From: JACMNW01 sp031406155
GTDB lineage: Bacteria; Pseudomonadota; Alphaproteobacteria; Rhodobacterales; Rhodobacteraceae
NCBI GenBank assembly: GCA_031406155.1
Contig: JANOGW010000012.1
Location: 1 to 64,000, forward strand
Reading direction: 5' to 3'
Length of the DNA stretch: 64,000 nucleotides
Below the pieces are notes generated by a model. That model saw only the letters and a program-made list of their open reading frames with translations. It did no database searches and was not told the DNA's origin. The translations under genes were made by a program, and so were the position numbers. This document shows, in pieces, positions 42,780 to 52,420 of this stretch (the first letter of the stretch is position 1; each line of letters opens with the position of its first letter).

Positions 42780-45700
42780 TCATTCTGCTGCGATCCCTTC
42801 AAGACGGTCTTCAAGTTCATCCGCAGCCCCCTGCAGGGCGGCAAGAGTTGCAGCATCGGGCGACCAATAGGCGCGGTCGGATGCCTCGATCAGGCGGTTT
42901 GCCATCCGGGCAGAGGCTTGCGGATTAAGTGCCGCCAACCGCTTGCGCATCACCTCGTCCAGCACAAAGGTTTCCGACAGGCGCTGGTAAACCCAGGGGT
43001 CGACCTGCGCCGTGGTGGCCGACCAGCCCAGCGTGTTGGTGACATGCGATTCGATCTGGCGCACGCCTTCACCGCCATGCTTCAGCAGGCCTTCATAAAA
43101 TTTCGGATTCAGCGTGCGTGACCGGGATTCAAGCGCGATCTGATCGCGAAGCGAGCGGATCTTGCCGGTGCCGCGGGTCTGATCAGAGATATAGACCGGG
43201 GTTTCCACGCCGCGCACCCGTTTCACGGCGCGGGCGATGCCGCCCAAAGTATCGAAATAGTGATCGACCGAGGTGACCCCCAATTCGACAGACTCGAGGT
43301 TCTGGTACGCCAGGTCGACATCTTTGAGCGCGTTTTGCAGCAGGGCGGCGTTCTTGACCGCCTTGCCGTTGCGGCCGTAGGCGAACGATTTGCGCGCCTC
43401 GTACGCGTCGGCCAGTTCATCCTCTTCACCAAACGCGGACTGATCGACCAGCGTGTTGACATTGGATCCGTACGCGCCTTCGGCATTTGAAAAGACGCGC
43501 AGGCTGGCCACTTCCATATCGACGCCCATCTTTTGCGCATAGGCCAGCGAATGGGCGCGGATGAAGTTCTGTGCCAGCGGCTCATCGGCTGTGGCACATT
43601 TCCAGGCAGCTTCGGCCAGCATCCGGGTTTGCAGGGGCAGAAGATCGCGGAAGATGCCCGACAGCGTCATCAGCACATCGATGCGCGGGCGGGAAAGCTC
43701 GGCCAGCGGGATCAGATCGGCACCGCACAGGCGGCCATAGCTGTCAAACCGGGGCCGCGCGCCCATCAGGGCAAGGGCCTGCGCAATCGGGCCACCGTCG
43801 GATTTGATGTTGTCGGACCCCCAAAGCACAAGTGCCACGGTGCGCGGCAGGACGGGGTGGGCGTCCAGCAATCTGGCGGCCTGCGCAGCGCCGTCGCGCA
43901 AGGCAAATTCGGTGGGCATGCGGAACGGGTCGAACGCATGGATGTTGCGCCCCGTCGGCAGGATCTGCGGCGACCGGATCAGATCACCACCTGGGACAGG
44001 GGCGATGAACCGGCCCGACATCGCGCGCAGCAAGGCCGGCGTTTCAGTGTCGGTCTGCAACAGCGCGTCGATACGGGCTCGTTCCGCCGCATTCATTGGC
44101 GGCAGCAAGTCAAGATAGCCTGCGCGAGCCTGCGCATCCATCGGGCGGCCAACGACATGCAGGCCGTCCGGGATCAGCGCATCTTCCGCCTCCAGCAGTT
44201 TCAGCCACAGGGTGTTCGGGCTTTGACCGGCCATGTCGACCATGGCGGCCTGTTCGGCGATCAGGGCTTCCAGATCGGCGAGTTCATGCGCATCGGGTGC
44301 TGTATTGCGCCAGCGGGTCAGGGTTTCCTTCAGCTCGACCAAGCCCTTGTACAGCCCCGCCTGTGACAAAGGCGGTGTCAGATGGGTGATGGTGACGGCG
44401 TTCGAGCGGCGCTTGGCAAGCGACGCCTCAGACGGGTTGTTGGCGGCATATAGGTAGATATTGGGCATCTCGCCGATCAGACGGTCGGGCCAATCGCGGC
44501 CACCAAGGCCGGCCTGCTTGCCGGGCATGAATTCCAGTGCGCCGTGCATGCCGAAATGTAGGATGGCATCCGCCACAAAGCTGTTGCGCAGCCACAGATA
44601 GAACTGCACGAAGGCATGCGTCGGGGCAAAGCCGCGTTCGAACAGCAGGCGCATCGGATCGCCTTCATAGCCGAAGGTGGGTTGCAGGCCGACGAAGACG
44701 TTGCCGAACTGACGCCCAAGGATGAAGACATTGCTGCCATCGGACTGGATCTTGCCGGGGGCCGGGCCCCAGACGGCTTCCACCTCGGCCAGATGCGGCG
44801 TGTGGCGCACGATGGTATCGGCATCAACAAACGCTGCAACATTGGCGGGCTGGCCATATGTGGCTGAATTGCCCTTCAGCACGGCGGCGCGCAGATCATC
44901 GACGGTTTCGGGCAGATCGACGGTATAGCCATCAGCCTTCATGCTTTTGAGGGTGTTGTGCAGCGACTCGAACACGCTGAGGTAAGCGGCGGTACCGGCA
45001 GCACCGGCATTGGGCGGAAAGCCGAACAGGACGATGCCGACCTTTTTGTCGACGTTGCGCATCTGGCGCAGGCTGGCCAGCCGCAGGGTTTTTTCGGCCA
45101 GCGAGGTGATCCGTTCATGGCAGGGTGACATCGCCTTGGAACTGACCGATCCGATACAGGCCCGCGCGCATCCGGCACAGCCATCAAGCCCGTGGCGACC
45201 GGCAAACACGGTCGGGTTGGTTGCGCCGTCAATCTCGGGCAGGGCGATCAGCATGGTGGTTTCAATCGGACCAAGGCCGGAACCGGCACCTGCCCATTGG
45301 CCCAATGTCTGAAACTCTAGCGGATGGGCGGCGATATAGGGCACATCGAGTTCCGACAGGGCGGCGACGGCGGCATCGCTGTCGTTGTAGGCGGGGCCGC
45401 CCACAAGCGAGAACCCGGTCAGCGAAACCATTGCATCAATCCGCGTGCCTTCGGCGGATCGGAAGAAGGCACTGATGGCGGGGCGGCCATCAAGGCCACC
45501 GGCAAAAGCGGGAATGCAGGCGATGCCGCGCGCCTCGAACGCGGCGATGACGGCGTCGTAATGCGCGCTGTCGGCGGACAGCACGTAACTGCGCAGCATC
45601 AAAAGCCCAACCGTCGCCCTGACTTTTGCCGGGCGCGGCAGATCGGCCAGATCGGTGGTGATGCGGCCGGGCAGGGCGGGGTGGTACAGTGCCACCTCGG

Positions 45701-46349
45701 GGTAATCGATGGGGGCCTTGCAGGCACCGCCGCGCCAGTTCTGATGGGTGGAATATTTCGAGATCAGGAACCGGATCATCTGTTCCATATTGTCGTCCGA
45801 CCCGCCAAGCCAGTATTGCATCGACAGGAACCACGCGCGCAGATCCTGCGCCTTTCCGGGTATGAAGTGCAGGATCTTTGGAATCCGCCGCAGCATCGAC
45901 ATCTGTTTCTGTCCGGAACTTTCGGACGAACCTTTTTTTGGTTTCAGCTTTTTCAGAAGCCCCATCAGACCCGAGGTGGGCCTGGACATGTCCAGATCGC
46001 CCATCTTTGTCAGTTTGGTGATCTGCGCATCGGCAATGACCCCGATGAAGGCATCAACGCGGTCACGGGCGGCGCGCAGGTCAGGCAGGATCGCGTTGAT
46101 GTGCTCTTCGATGAAGATCAGGTTTGCCACGATGATGTCGGCGGTTTGCAAGGCGACCTTGGTGCGGGCAAGGGCGCTGGGATCTTCGGCCCATTCGGCG
46201 GCGGCGTGGATCGAGATGTTGAGGCCGGGAAAATCCTTGGCAAGGCGGGGTTCCACGCGGGCAGCGGGGCCGGCGGCATGACTGTCCAGCGTGACGATCA
46301 CGATGTTATAGCCGACGCGGGTGCCGGAGATGTTGGGTTCAACGTGCAT
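42780..46349 (-). CDS. bchH: Magnesium chelatase catalytic subunit BchH
   Basis: Large porphyrin-binding subunit that inserts Mg into protoporphyrin IX with BchI and BchD. 1189 aa, normal size. N-terminal VGYNIVIVTLDSHAAGPAARVEP and DIIVANLIFIEEHINAI, central GTAAYLSVFESLHNTLKSM and NVFILGRQFGNVFVGLQPTFGYEGDPMRLLFERGFAPTHAF, and C-terminal AYWSPDAATLAALQGAADELEDRLEG are all CobN/BchH family. The start overlaps the bchB stop by 11 bp and bchL follows by 49 bp. Confidence 0.97.
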   Translation of the reverse strand: MHVEPNISGTRVGYNIVIVTLDSHAAGPAARVEPRLAKDFPGLNISIHAAAEWAEDPSALARTKVALQTADIIVANLIFIEEHINAILPDLRAARDRVDAFIGVIADAQITKLTKMGDLDMSRPTSGLMGLLKKLKPKKGSSESSGQKQMSMLRRIPKILHFIPGKAQDLRAWFLSMQYWLGGSDDNMEQMIRFLISKYSTHQNWRGGACKAPIDYPEVALYHPALPGRITTDLADLPRPAKVRATVGLLMLRSYVLSADSAHYDAVIAAFEARGIACIPAFAGGLDGRPAISAFFRSAEGTRIDAMVSLTGFSLVGGPAYNDSDAAVAALSELDVPYIAAHPLEFQTLGQWAGAGSGLGPIETTMLIALPEIDGATNPTVFAGRHGLDGCAGCARACIGSVSSKAMSPCHERITSLAEKTLRLASLRQMRNVDKKVGIVLFGFPPNAGAAGTAAYLSVFESLHNTLKSMKADGYTVDLPETVDDLRAAVLKGNSATYGQPANVAAFVDADTIVRHTPHLAEVEAVWGPAPGKIQSDGSNVFILGRQFGNVFVGLQPTFGYEGDPMRLLFERGFAPTHAFVQFYLWLRNSFVADAILHFGMHGALEFMPGKQAGLGGRDWPDRLIGEMPNIYLYAANNPSEASLAKRRSNAVTITHLTPPLSQAGLYKGLVELKETLTRWRNTAPDAHELADLEALIAEQAAMVDMAGQSPNTLWLKLLEAEDALIPDGLHVVGRPMDAQARAGYLDLLPPMNAAERARIDALLQTDTETPALLRAMSGRFIAPVPGGDLIRSPQILPTGRNIHAFDPFRMPTEFALRDGAAQAARLLDAHPVLPRTVALVLWGSDNIKSDGGPIAQALALMGARPRFDSYGRLCGADLIPLAELSRPRIDVLMTLSGIFRDLLPLQTRMLAEAAWKCATADEPLAQNFIRAHSLAYAQKMGVDMEVASLRVFSNAEGAYGSNVNTLVDQSAFGEEDELADAYEARKSFAYGRNGKAVKNAALLQNALKDVDLAYQNLESVELGVTSVDHYFDTLGGIARAVKRVRGVETPVYISDQTRGTGKIRSLRDQIALESRSRTLNPKFYEGLLKHGGEGVRQIESHVTNTLGWSATTAQVDPWVYQRLSETFVLDEVMRKRLAALNPQASARMANRLIEASDRAYWSPDAATLAALQGAADELEDRLEGIAAE

Positions 46350-47919
46350 AATGCGACTTTGCCTCGTAAAGGGTGTCTACGCTGATCCGGGTCAATCCCA
46401 TTTGCTGGGCGAACTTTTCGGTATTGCGGCGGGCCTTGCCGCGCACGAAGAAGGGGATCTTCTTCAACTCGCGTTCGGCGTCGGCAAGCCAGATCACGTT
46501 GGACGCATCTTCCGGCGCGTCTTCAGCCGGGGGGGGGATTTCGTCGGGCATCGAGCCCGCCAAAATCGCGGCCGCAGGCGCGGCATCAGCGCCATCTTCG
46601 CGTGGCCGGTGGGCGGCCCCGTGGTGGGATGCGCCCGCCTCGTCGTGAAATTCGAAATCATCGCGGAACATGTGCAGCAGGTGCTCTTCCAGACCCATGA
46701 CAAGCGGATGGATCCATGTATCGAAGATCACATTGGCGCCTTCCCAGCCCATCTGGGGAGAGTAGCGGGCGGGGAAATCCTGCACATGCATCGGCGCCGA
46801 GATCACGGCGCAGGGAATGCCGAGGCGCTTGCCGATATGGCGTTCCATCTGCGTGCCGAGGATCAGTTCGGGTTGCAGGGCGGCAATGGCGGCTTCAACC
46901 TCGAGATAGTCATCGGTGATCAACGCCTCGACGCCGTATTCTTTGGCAAGGGCGCGGATCGGGCGGGCCATTTCGCGGTTGAAGCAGCCCATGCCTGCAA
47001 CCTCGAACCCCATTTCGTCCCGCGCGATGCGGGCGGCACTTGCCACATGGGTGCCGTCGCCAAACACAAAGACGCGTTTGCCGGTCAGGTAAGTTGAATC
47101 GACGCTGCGCGTCCACCATGGCAGACGCAGGCGGGTGGTATCCGATGTCACAGGAAGGCCGGTGATCGACGCGACCTCTGCCAAAAAATCGCGGGTCGCG
47201 CCAACGCCGATGGGAACGGATTTGGTGTAGGGTTGCCGGTGCGTCTTTTCCAGCCAGCGGGCGGCAGATTCTGCGTGTTCGGGATACATCAGCACATTGA
47301 AATGTGCCGCCCCAAGCCGCGCGATATCGGACGGGCGGGCCCCCATCGGCGCGCAAACATTTACCGCAATACCCATGTCCGACAGAAGGCGGGTCAATTC
47401 GGTGATGTCGTCGCGGTGGCGGAAACCAAGGGCCGTCGGGCCGATCAGGTTGGCAGTGATCCGTTCGGTTCTGGCACAAGGTTTGGCCAGTGCGCGCACG
47501 ATCTGCAGGAACGTCTCATCGGTGCCGAAGCCTTCCTTGCGCTGATAGCTGGGCAGATCAAGCGGGATGACCGGGATGCCGAGGTTCATCGCTGCGGCAA
47601 GACCAGCCGGGTCATCCTGGATCAGTTCTGCCGTGCAGGACGCGCCGACGATCAGGGCTTCGGGCTTGAACCGTTGGACAGCATCGGCGCAGGCGGTCTT
47701 GAACAACGTGGCGGTATCAGAGCCGAGATCGCGGGCCTGAAACGTGGTGTAGGTGACCGGCGGGCGGTGATCACGCCGTTCGATCATGGTGAACAGCAGG
47801 TCGGCATATGTATCGCCCTGCGGCGCGTGCAAAACGTAATGCAGCCCCTTCATGGCGGTGGCGACCCGCATGGCGCCCACATGGGGCGGGCCTTCATATG
47901 TCCAGAGCGTGAGCTTCAT
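46339..47919 (-). CDS. bchB: Light-independent protochlorophyllide reductase subunit B
   Basis: Catalytic half of dark-operative protochlorophyllide reductase with BchN. From ATG 47919 (MKLTLWTYEGPPHVGAMRVA) the protein has 526 aa. VGASCTAELIQDDPAGL contains a cluster cysteine, the N-terminal region carries the Asp-substituted ligand typical of BchB, and the C-terminal PCP_red domain is IPFFVRGKARRNTEKFAQQMGLTRISVDTLYEAKSHY. A longer frame from 48111 overlaps the hairpin region and bchN and is rejected. Overlaps bchH by 11 bp. Confidence 0.96.
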   Translation of the reverse strand: MKLTLWTYEGPPHVGAMRVATAMKGLHYVLHAPQGDTYADLLFTMIERRDHRPPVTYTTFQARDLGSDTATLFKTACADAVQRFKPEALIVGASCTAELIQDDPAGLAAAMNLGIPVIPLDLPSYQRKEGFGTDETFLQIVRALAKPCARTERITANLIGPTALGFRHRDDITELTRLLSDMGIAVNVCAPMGARPSDIARLGAAHFNVLMYPEHAESAARWLEKTHRQPYTKSVPIGVGATRDFLAEVASITGLPVTSDTTRLRLPWWTRSVDSTYLTGKRVFVFGDGTHVASAARIARDEMGFEVAGMGCFNREMARPIRALAKEYGVEALITDDYLEVEAAIAALQPELILGTQMERHIGKRLGIPCAVISAPMHVQDFPARYSPQMGWEGANVIFDTWIHPLVMGLEEHLLHMFRDDFEFHDEAGASHHGAAHRPREDGADAAPAAAILAGSMPDEIPPPAEDAPEDASNVIWLADAERELKKIPFFVRGKARRNTEKFAQQMGLTRISVDTLYEAKSHYAR

Positions 47920-47948
47920 GGCCGGCCCCCGGAGCGTTGCCCCCGCGT

Positions 47949-47970
47949 CCACTGGTCCTTGGACCGGTGG
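47949..47970 (-). promoter_or_regulatory. Intergenic hairpin between bchN and bchB
   Basis: In plus-strand order CCACTGGTC at 47949-47957 faces GACCGGTGG at 47962-47970; stem of nine pairs with one G-T wobble and a four-base loop. It sits in the 100-bp bchN-bchB gap and may set an mRNA processing boundary in the bch operon. No T tract is attached. Confidence 0.5.
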
Positions 47971-48019
47971 CGCCTCTGTGAACACACACAGGATGTTTCT
48001 GAACAGAAGAAGGCGGGGC

Positions 48020-49324
48020 TCATTCTGCGGCCTCCTGCGTTTCCGGCTGCAGCGGGGCGAGGTTTTGCAGCAGCGCGCGGCGGCGCAGCGGACGGGCGAA
48101 GAGTGCGGCAAGATCGCCGGCCTGTTCGTAGAAATGAACCGGGGTGAAGACCAGTTCGATCGCCCATTTGGTGGCCAGCCCTTCGGCCTCCAGCGGGTTG
48201 GCGAGGCCCAGGCCGCAGACGGTCAGATCGGGACGGGCGGCGCGGGCGCGGGCAAGCTGGCGGTCCACATCCTGACCTTCGGAGATCGTCGGGCCGTGTG
48301 CCAGCAAGGCCAGATCAGGGGCCATCAGGTCGCGGTGCAGGAAGGGGGTTCCCACCTCGATCGCCGTCATGCCGCACTCGCGGGTCAGAAACCGGGCGAG
48401 AGGGATTTCCAGCTGGCTGTCGGGGAAAAAGAACACCGATTTGCCAGTAAGGGTCTGGGCTGCGGCGGCAATCGCCTTGGTGGCGCGCGCGCGGGGTGCT
48501 GCGGTGACCTGATCGAACAGCGTCTGCGGCACGCCGAATTCGGCGGCAACGGCGTGCAGCCAGGCGGTTGTGCCCGCTTCGCCAAACGGGAAAGGCGCAG
48601 AGATATGGCGGGCACCACGGCGGATCAGCGCGGCATGGGTATCGCCGAGGAACGGCTGGGTCAGGGCAAAGACCGTGTTCGGCCCGACGCCCGGCAGATC
48701 GCCGGACCGGCGCGCAGGCAGGCAGCGCACAGACCCGATGCCCAGCGCCCCCAATAGCGCAAGCGCCTGATCTTCGACCACATCGGGAAGTGCGCCGACC
48801 AGAAGCAGTTCGCGCGCCTGCGTCTGCGGCAGGCCGGGCACCATCGAGGCGAGGCAGGCGTCTTCGCCTTGGGTGAACGTCGTCTCGATGCCGGACCCGG
48901 AATAGTTCAGCACCCGGACATGCGGAGCGTGCTTGACCGACATCCGTTCGGCGGCACGGTGCAGATCAAGTTTGATCACCTCGGACGGGCAGGATCCGAC
49001 CAGAAACAGCTGGCGGATATCGGGGCGGCGGGCCAGCAGGCGGTCAACTTCGCGGTCAAGCTCGGTTTGCGCATCGACCAGACCCGCCAGATCCTTTTCC
49101 TCCAGGATGGCCGTGCCGAATCGGGGTTCGGCGAAAATCATCACCCCTGCTGCAGATTGCAGCAGATGCGCACAAGTGCGTGATCCGACGACCAGAAAGA
49201 AAGCGTCTTGCATTTTGCGGTGCAGCCAGATGATGCCCGTCAGCCCGCAGAACACCTCGCGTTGGCCACGCTCTTTCAGAACGGGCGTGTTGGAGCATCC
49301 ATTTGTCGGGGCGGCGGCGTTCAT
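48020..49324 (-). CDS. bchN: Light-independent protochlorophyllide reductase subunit N
   Basis: Forms the DPOR catalytic heterotetramer with BchB. 434 aa. Cysteine ligands are in REVFCGLTGIIWLHRKM, VVGSRTCAHLLQSAAGVMIFAEPRFGTAILEEKDLAG and LFLVGSCPSEVIKLDL. The C-terminus is SEGQDVDRQLARARAARPDLTVCGLGLANPLEAEGLATKWAIELVFTPVHFYEQAGDLA. The start overlaps the bchF stop by 4 bp. Together with BchL and BchB it reduces ring D without light. Confidence 0.96.
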   Translation of the reverse strand: MNAAAPTNGCSNTPVLKERGQREVFCGLTGIIWLHRKMQDAFFLVVGSRTCAHLLQSAAGVMIFAEPRFGTAILEEKDLAGLVDAQTELDREVDRLLARRPDIRQLFLVGSCPSEVIKLDLHRAAERMSVKHAPHVRVLNYSGSGIETTFTQGEDACLASMVPGLPQTQARELLLVGALPDVVEDQALALLGALGIGSVRCLPARRSGDLPGVGPNTVFALTQPFLGDTHAALIRRGARHISAPFPFGEAGTTAWLHAVAAEFGVPQTLFDQVTAAPRARATKAIAAAAQTLTGKSVFFFPDSQLEIPLARFLTRECGMTAIEVGTPFLHRDLMAPDLALLAHGPTISEGQDVDRQLARARAARPDLTVCGLGLANPLEAEGLATKWAIELVFTPVHFYEQAGDLAALFARPLRRRALLQNLAPLQPETQEAAE

Positions 49325-49809
49325 GTCTGTGCCGCCATATCCAGCCGCGCCGCGCGCAGCTTCAGGATGAATTGTGCCGCATTGATCGCGTAAGCGGCAT
49401 AGGCGGCCAGTGCCAGATACATAAGTTCGGCGGGCGACATTGCCCCGCTGAACAGGCCAAAAACATAGGCGCTGTGCAGTGCTATCACTGCGAAACTGAA
49501 CACGTCTTCCCAGAAGTAGGCAGGTGCGAACAGGTATTGGCCGAACACCACTTTTTCCCAGATCGCACCGGTGATCATGATCAGGTATAGCAGCGCCGTC
49601 TTGACGAGGATCGACACGGTTGCCGCCTCGTAGCCATTTGCGGTGCCCAGATAGCGCAGGACCAGAACCACGGAAACCGCGAAGGCCACGAATTGCACGG
49701 GTGCCAGAATGCCTTGCACCAGAGTCCAGACGGTTGCATCACGCCGGGCGCGCTCATCAACGGAATAGAGCGGTCTTCGGACCTGTGACGTGCTGCGCAG
49801 GCTTTGCAT
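49321..49809 (-). CDS. bchF: 3-vinyl bacteriochlorophyllide hydratase BchF
   Basis: Hydrates the C3-vinyl group of chlorophyllide or bacteriochlorophyllide to hydroxyethyl. From ATG 49809 (MQSLRSTSQVRRPLYSVDERARRDATVWTLVQ) the protein has 162 aa with about four membrane segments, including GILAPVQFVAFAVSVVLVLRYL and ILVKTALLYLIMITGAIWEKVVFGQYLFAPAYFWEDVFS, the latter typical of BchF. GAAAGA precedes the start; an alternative start 18 or 33 bp upstream exists. It heads the bchF-N-B-H-L-M-lhaA-puh-acsF-hemA run, with a PpsR operator 56 bp upstream. Confidence 0.94.
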   Translation of the reverse strand: MQSLRSTSQVRRPLYSVDERARRDATVWTLVQGILAPVQFVAFAVSVVLVLRYLGTANGYEAATVSILVKTALLYLIMITGAIWEKVVFGQYLFAPAYFWEDVFSFAVIALHSAYVFGLFSGAMSPAELMYLALAAYAAYAINAAQFILKLRAARLDMAAQT

Positions 49810-49865
49810 TTGGCATCTTTCAGGCATGCTGTCGTAATCCAAGACTAACGGGATGGCCTTGGAAG

Positions 49866-49883
49866 TGTCAACACAAACTTACA
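49866..49883. promoter_or_regulatory. PpsR/CrtJ operator upstream of bchF
   Basis: TGTCAACACAAACTTACA, TGT-N12-ACA, 56 bp from the bchF start. A less exact second candidate (TGT-N12-ACG) directly follows toward ppaA but breaks the consensus. Confidence 0.82.
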
Positions 49884-50125
49884 GTTGTCAGGTTTACATA
49901 ACGTGTTCGCCGGATGCGGGTTCCTTGCTTGTCATGTCAAAATGTTGAAAAATAAATTCCATCAAATCAATATCATAAAGACCATCCTGCAAAATGGTGG
50001 ATCAACCTATGTCTAATTTCTTTGACAACTAACGGCTCATAGTCGACCTTAACAGTAGGGATGGAGCTGATTAAGCGGTGCTAAGCGAGCGCTTGATGTG
50101 CTGTCATTGGTTGAGGGGCCGGGAC

Positions 50126-50914
50126 ATGCAAAAATACCAGATGAACGAGAGGGGCCAATCCGCCCTGGACAGCGACGGAGTAATCAATTTCGCATCGCAG
50201 GTGGTGTCGTTGTTGGCCGAGAGGAACACACTCACATTCGGCGAACCGCGAGAATCCGTGATCAGCAGCCTGATCTCGGCGGCGCTGAAGGGTGGCCATG
50301 ACCGGTTCGCCGAACTGCTGGCAGAAATGCGCCGCATGCGCATTTCTGCAGCGGCACTGGCCGATATTTATATTCCGGTCGCCGCCCGTCGTATGGGCGA
50401 GGATTGGCTAGAAGACGACCTCAGCTGGATGGAAGTTACGATTGCCGTTGCTCGGTTGCAAAGCATGTTGCGCGAGATCGGCGCTGCCTGGGCAGCAGAC
50501 CGGGCGGGCGACGGCGGCAGCGGGGCGGTCCTGTTGATCATTCCAAGCAGCGAGCAGCACACCTTGGGTCCAATGGTGGCGATGGGACAAATGCGGCGCT
50601 ACGGGATTTCCGTTTGTCTGCGGATTGCACCCAGCACGGAAGAGCTGCGGTGTCTGGTTGCGGAACGTGCCTTTGACGGAGTGATGATCTCGATAGCGGT
50701 GGAAGAGAAGCTGGACACCGTACGCAAACTTGTGTCATTCATAAAAAGTGTCACGGTCGACCCACTGCCGGTTATCATTGGTGGTGCGATCATGACAACG
50801 ATGGAAGATGCGGCTTCGGGCACCGGGGCGGATCTTTCAACCAATGACATCGGAGTGGCGCTGGAGGCTCTTGGACTGAAATTCGACGACTTCTGCGTGC
50901 TGAAGCGCGCGTGA
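50126..50914 (+). CDS. ppaA: PpaA/AerR, B12-binding antirepressor of PpsR
   Basis: Regulator that binds cobalamin in a light-dependent way and counteracts PpsR/CrtJ. From ATG 50126 (MQKYQMNERGQS) the protein has 262 aa; a longer frame starting 48 bp upstream exists, and long and short forms are known for AerR. WLEDDLSWMEVTIAVARLQSML is the four-helix B12-binding part, and IPSSEQHTLGPM the Rossmann-like cobalamin loop. The histidine in HTLG is residue 145 when counted from this start, the position of the axial ligand in Rhodobacter capsulatus AerR. Divergent from bchF, directly upstream of ppsR. Confidence 0.9.
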   Translation: MQKYQMNERGQSALDSDGVINFASQVVSLLAERNTLTFGEPRESVISSLISAALKGGHDRFAELLAEMRRMRISAAALADIYIPVAARRMGEDWLEDDLSWMEVTIAVARLQSMLREIGAAWAADRAGDGGSGAVLLIIPSSEQHTLGPMVAMGQMRRYGISVCLRIAPSTEELRCLVAERAFDGVMISIAVEEKLDTVRKLVSFIKSVTVDPLPVIIGGAIMTTMEDAASGTGADLSTNDIGVALEALGLKFDDFCVLKRA

Positions 50915-50967
50915 CATACCGCTGTCCTGATTGACATGGGGGGGCGGCGAAAGTAGTAGACCGACCC

Positions 50968-52380
50968 GTGAAAACTGACAGCAAAAACCTGCTGAATGGT
51001 ACAGTGCCGTTGATCGATCCGGAGCTATTCACCGAGATCATTTCGACGGCTGCGGATATTTCTATCATGCTCTCCGCGGATGGCAGCATCGTTTCGGTAC
51101 TGGTCAACCCGCATCATCGGTCCTTTGGTCAATTGGCGCATTGGCCGGGAAAACCGATCCGTGATGTTCTGACCGCTGAAAGCAACGAAAAGCTTAAGCG
51201 GCGCATGGCCAAGATGATGCAGCCAGAGTCGACCTCGAAAGCGGTCGAGTTGAACCATCTTGATGAAACGATCTGGGAATTTCCGATCAGATATTCGCTG
51301 CACAGTCTGGGGCCGGACAATTCGGTCCTGATGTTGGGCCGTGACCTGCGGCCAATTGCCGAGATGCAGCAACAACTGGTCATGGCGCAGTTGGCGTTGG
51401 AACGGGATTACGAAAGCCAGCGCGAAATGGATACGCGCTACCGCGTATTGATGGAGGCGACGCGCGAAGCGATCATGCTGGTCGGGATCAATTCGGGCCG
51501 GATTTCGGATCTGAACGCAGCGGCGGCAGTGATGCTGGGTGGTGCCCGGCAAGACCTGATGGGCGCGCCGGTTGCGCAGGAATTCGACGGGCGCAGGCGC
51601 GGCGAATTTCTGGAAAGCCTGGCCAATGTCGCCGCCGCAGGTTCGGCGGCACCAGTCGATGTGATGGCGCGCCGGTCGCAGCGGCGGTTGAATTTGATGC
51701 CGACCCTGTTCCGCGCTGCGGGCGAGCGGCTGCTGCTGTGCCGGATCGAGGCCGCGAATGATGCCAACGCAGTGCCGGATGCCGTGGGCGAGAACATGCT
51801 GCGGCTGTACCATGAAGGCGTGGATGGTATCGTCTTTCTGAACAACGAGGGTCAGATCGACGGCGCCAACGACGCCTTCCTGAAATTGGTTGACAGCAGT
51901 AATCTTGGCGCGGTGCTTGGCCGGTCGCTTGCTGATTTTCTGGGGCGCGGGTCGATCGATCTGCGCATCATGCAAGACAATGCCCGGCGTTCGGGGCAGC
52001 TTAGGATCTATGCCACCAAGCTGTTGACGCAGTTCGACGGGCAGGTCGCGGTAGAGGTATCGACGACATTTCTTGGGGATCGCCCGAAGCCCGGTTTCGT
52101 GATGGTCATCCGCGAGGCGGCCCGGACGGAAACGTCGCGCCGGACGGGGATTTCGCAAACAGACGAGGGTATGCGCGGCGTGATGCATCTTGTCGGATCG
52201 TCAACGCTGAAGGTTATTGTTGGTGAGACGACGGATGTGGTCGAAAAGATGTGCATCCAGACGGCGGTGGAACTGACCCGTAACAACCGGGTGGCGGCGG
52301 CAGAGATGCTGGGGCTTTCGCGGCAGTCACTTTATGTCAAACTCAGGAAATTCGGGCTGCTGAACAAGGACGAAGACTGA
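50968..52380 (+). CDS. ppsR: Transcriptional repressor PpsR/CrtJ
   Basis: Redox- and light-responsive repressor of photosynthesis genes that binds TGT-N12-ACA palindromes. The 470 aa protein has an N-terminal domain, PAS domains around residues 160-260 and 275-385, and a Fis-type HTH at the C-terminus (TRNNRVAAAEMLGLSRQSLYVKLRKFGL). Cysteines at residues 258 (LLLCRIE) and 429 (KMCIQTAVE) lie close to the redox-active cysteines 251 and 424 of R. sphaeroides PpsR. It follows ppaA by 53 bp, and its operators occur at five promoter regions in this window. Confidence 0.95.
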   Translation: MKTDSKNLLNGTVPLIDPELFTEIISTAADISIMLSADGSIVSVLVNPHHRSFGQLAHWPGKPIRDVLTAESNEKLKRRMAKMMQPESTSKAVELNHLDETIWEFPIRYSLHSLGPDNSVLMLGRDLRPIAEMQQQLVMAQLALERDYESQREMDTRYRVLMEATREAIMLVGINSGRISDLNAAAAVMLGGARQDLMGAPVAQEFDGRRRGEFLESLANVAAAGSAAPVDVMARRSQRRLNLMPTLFRAAGERLLLCRIEAANDANAVPDAVGENMLRLYHEGVDGIVFLNNEGQIDGANDAFLKLVDSSNLGAVLGRSLADFLGRGSIDLRIMQDNARRSGQLRIYATKLLTQFDGQVAVEVSTTFLGDRPKPGFVMVIREAARTETSRRTGISQTDEGMRGVMHLVGSSTLKVIVGETTDVVEKMCIQTAVELTRNNRVAAAEMLGLSRQSLYVKLRKFGLLNKDED

Positions 52381-52420
52381 TCGCCCAAGCGCGCGATTCA
52401 GATGTTGCTTGACCACAAGA

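Noticed and set aside
49889..49906. Possible second PpsR site near bchF
   Set aside because: TGT-N12-ACG, one base off the required half site; kept out of the feature list.
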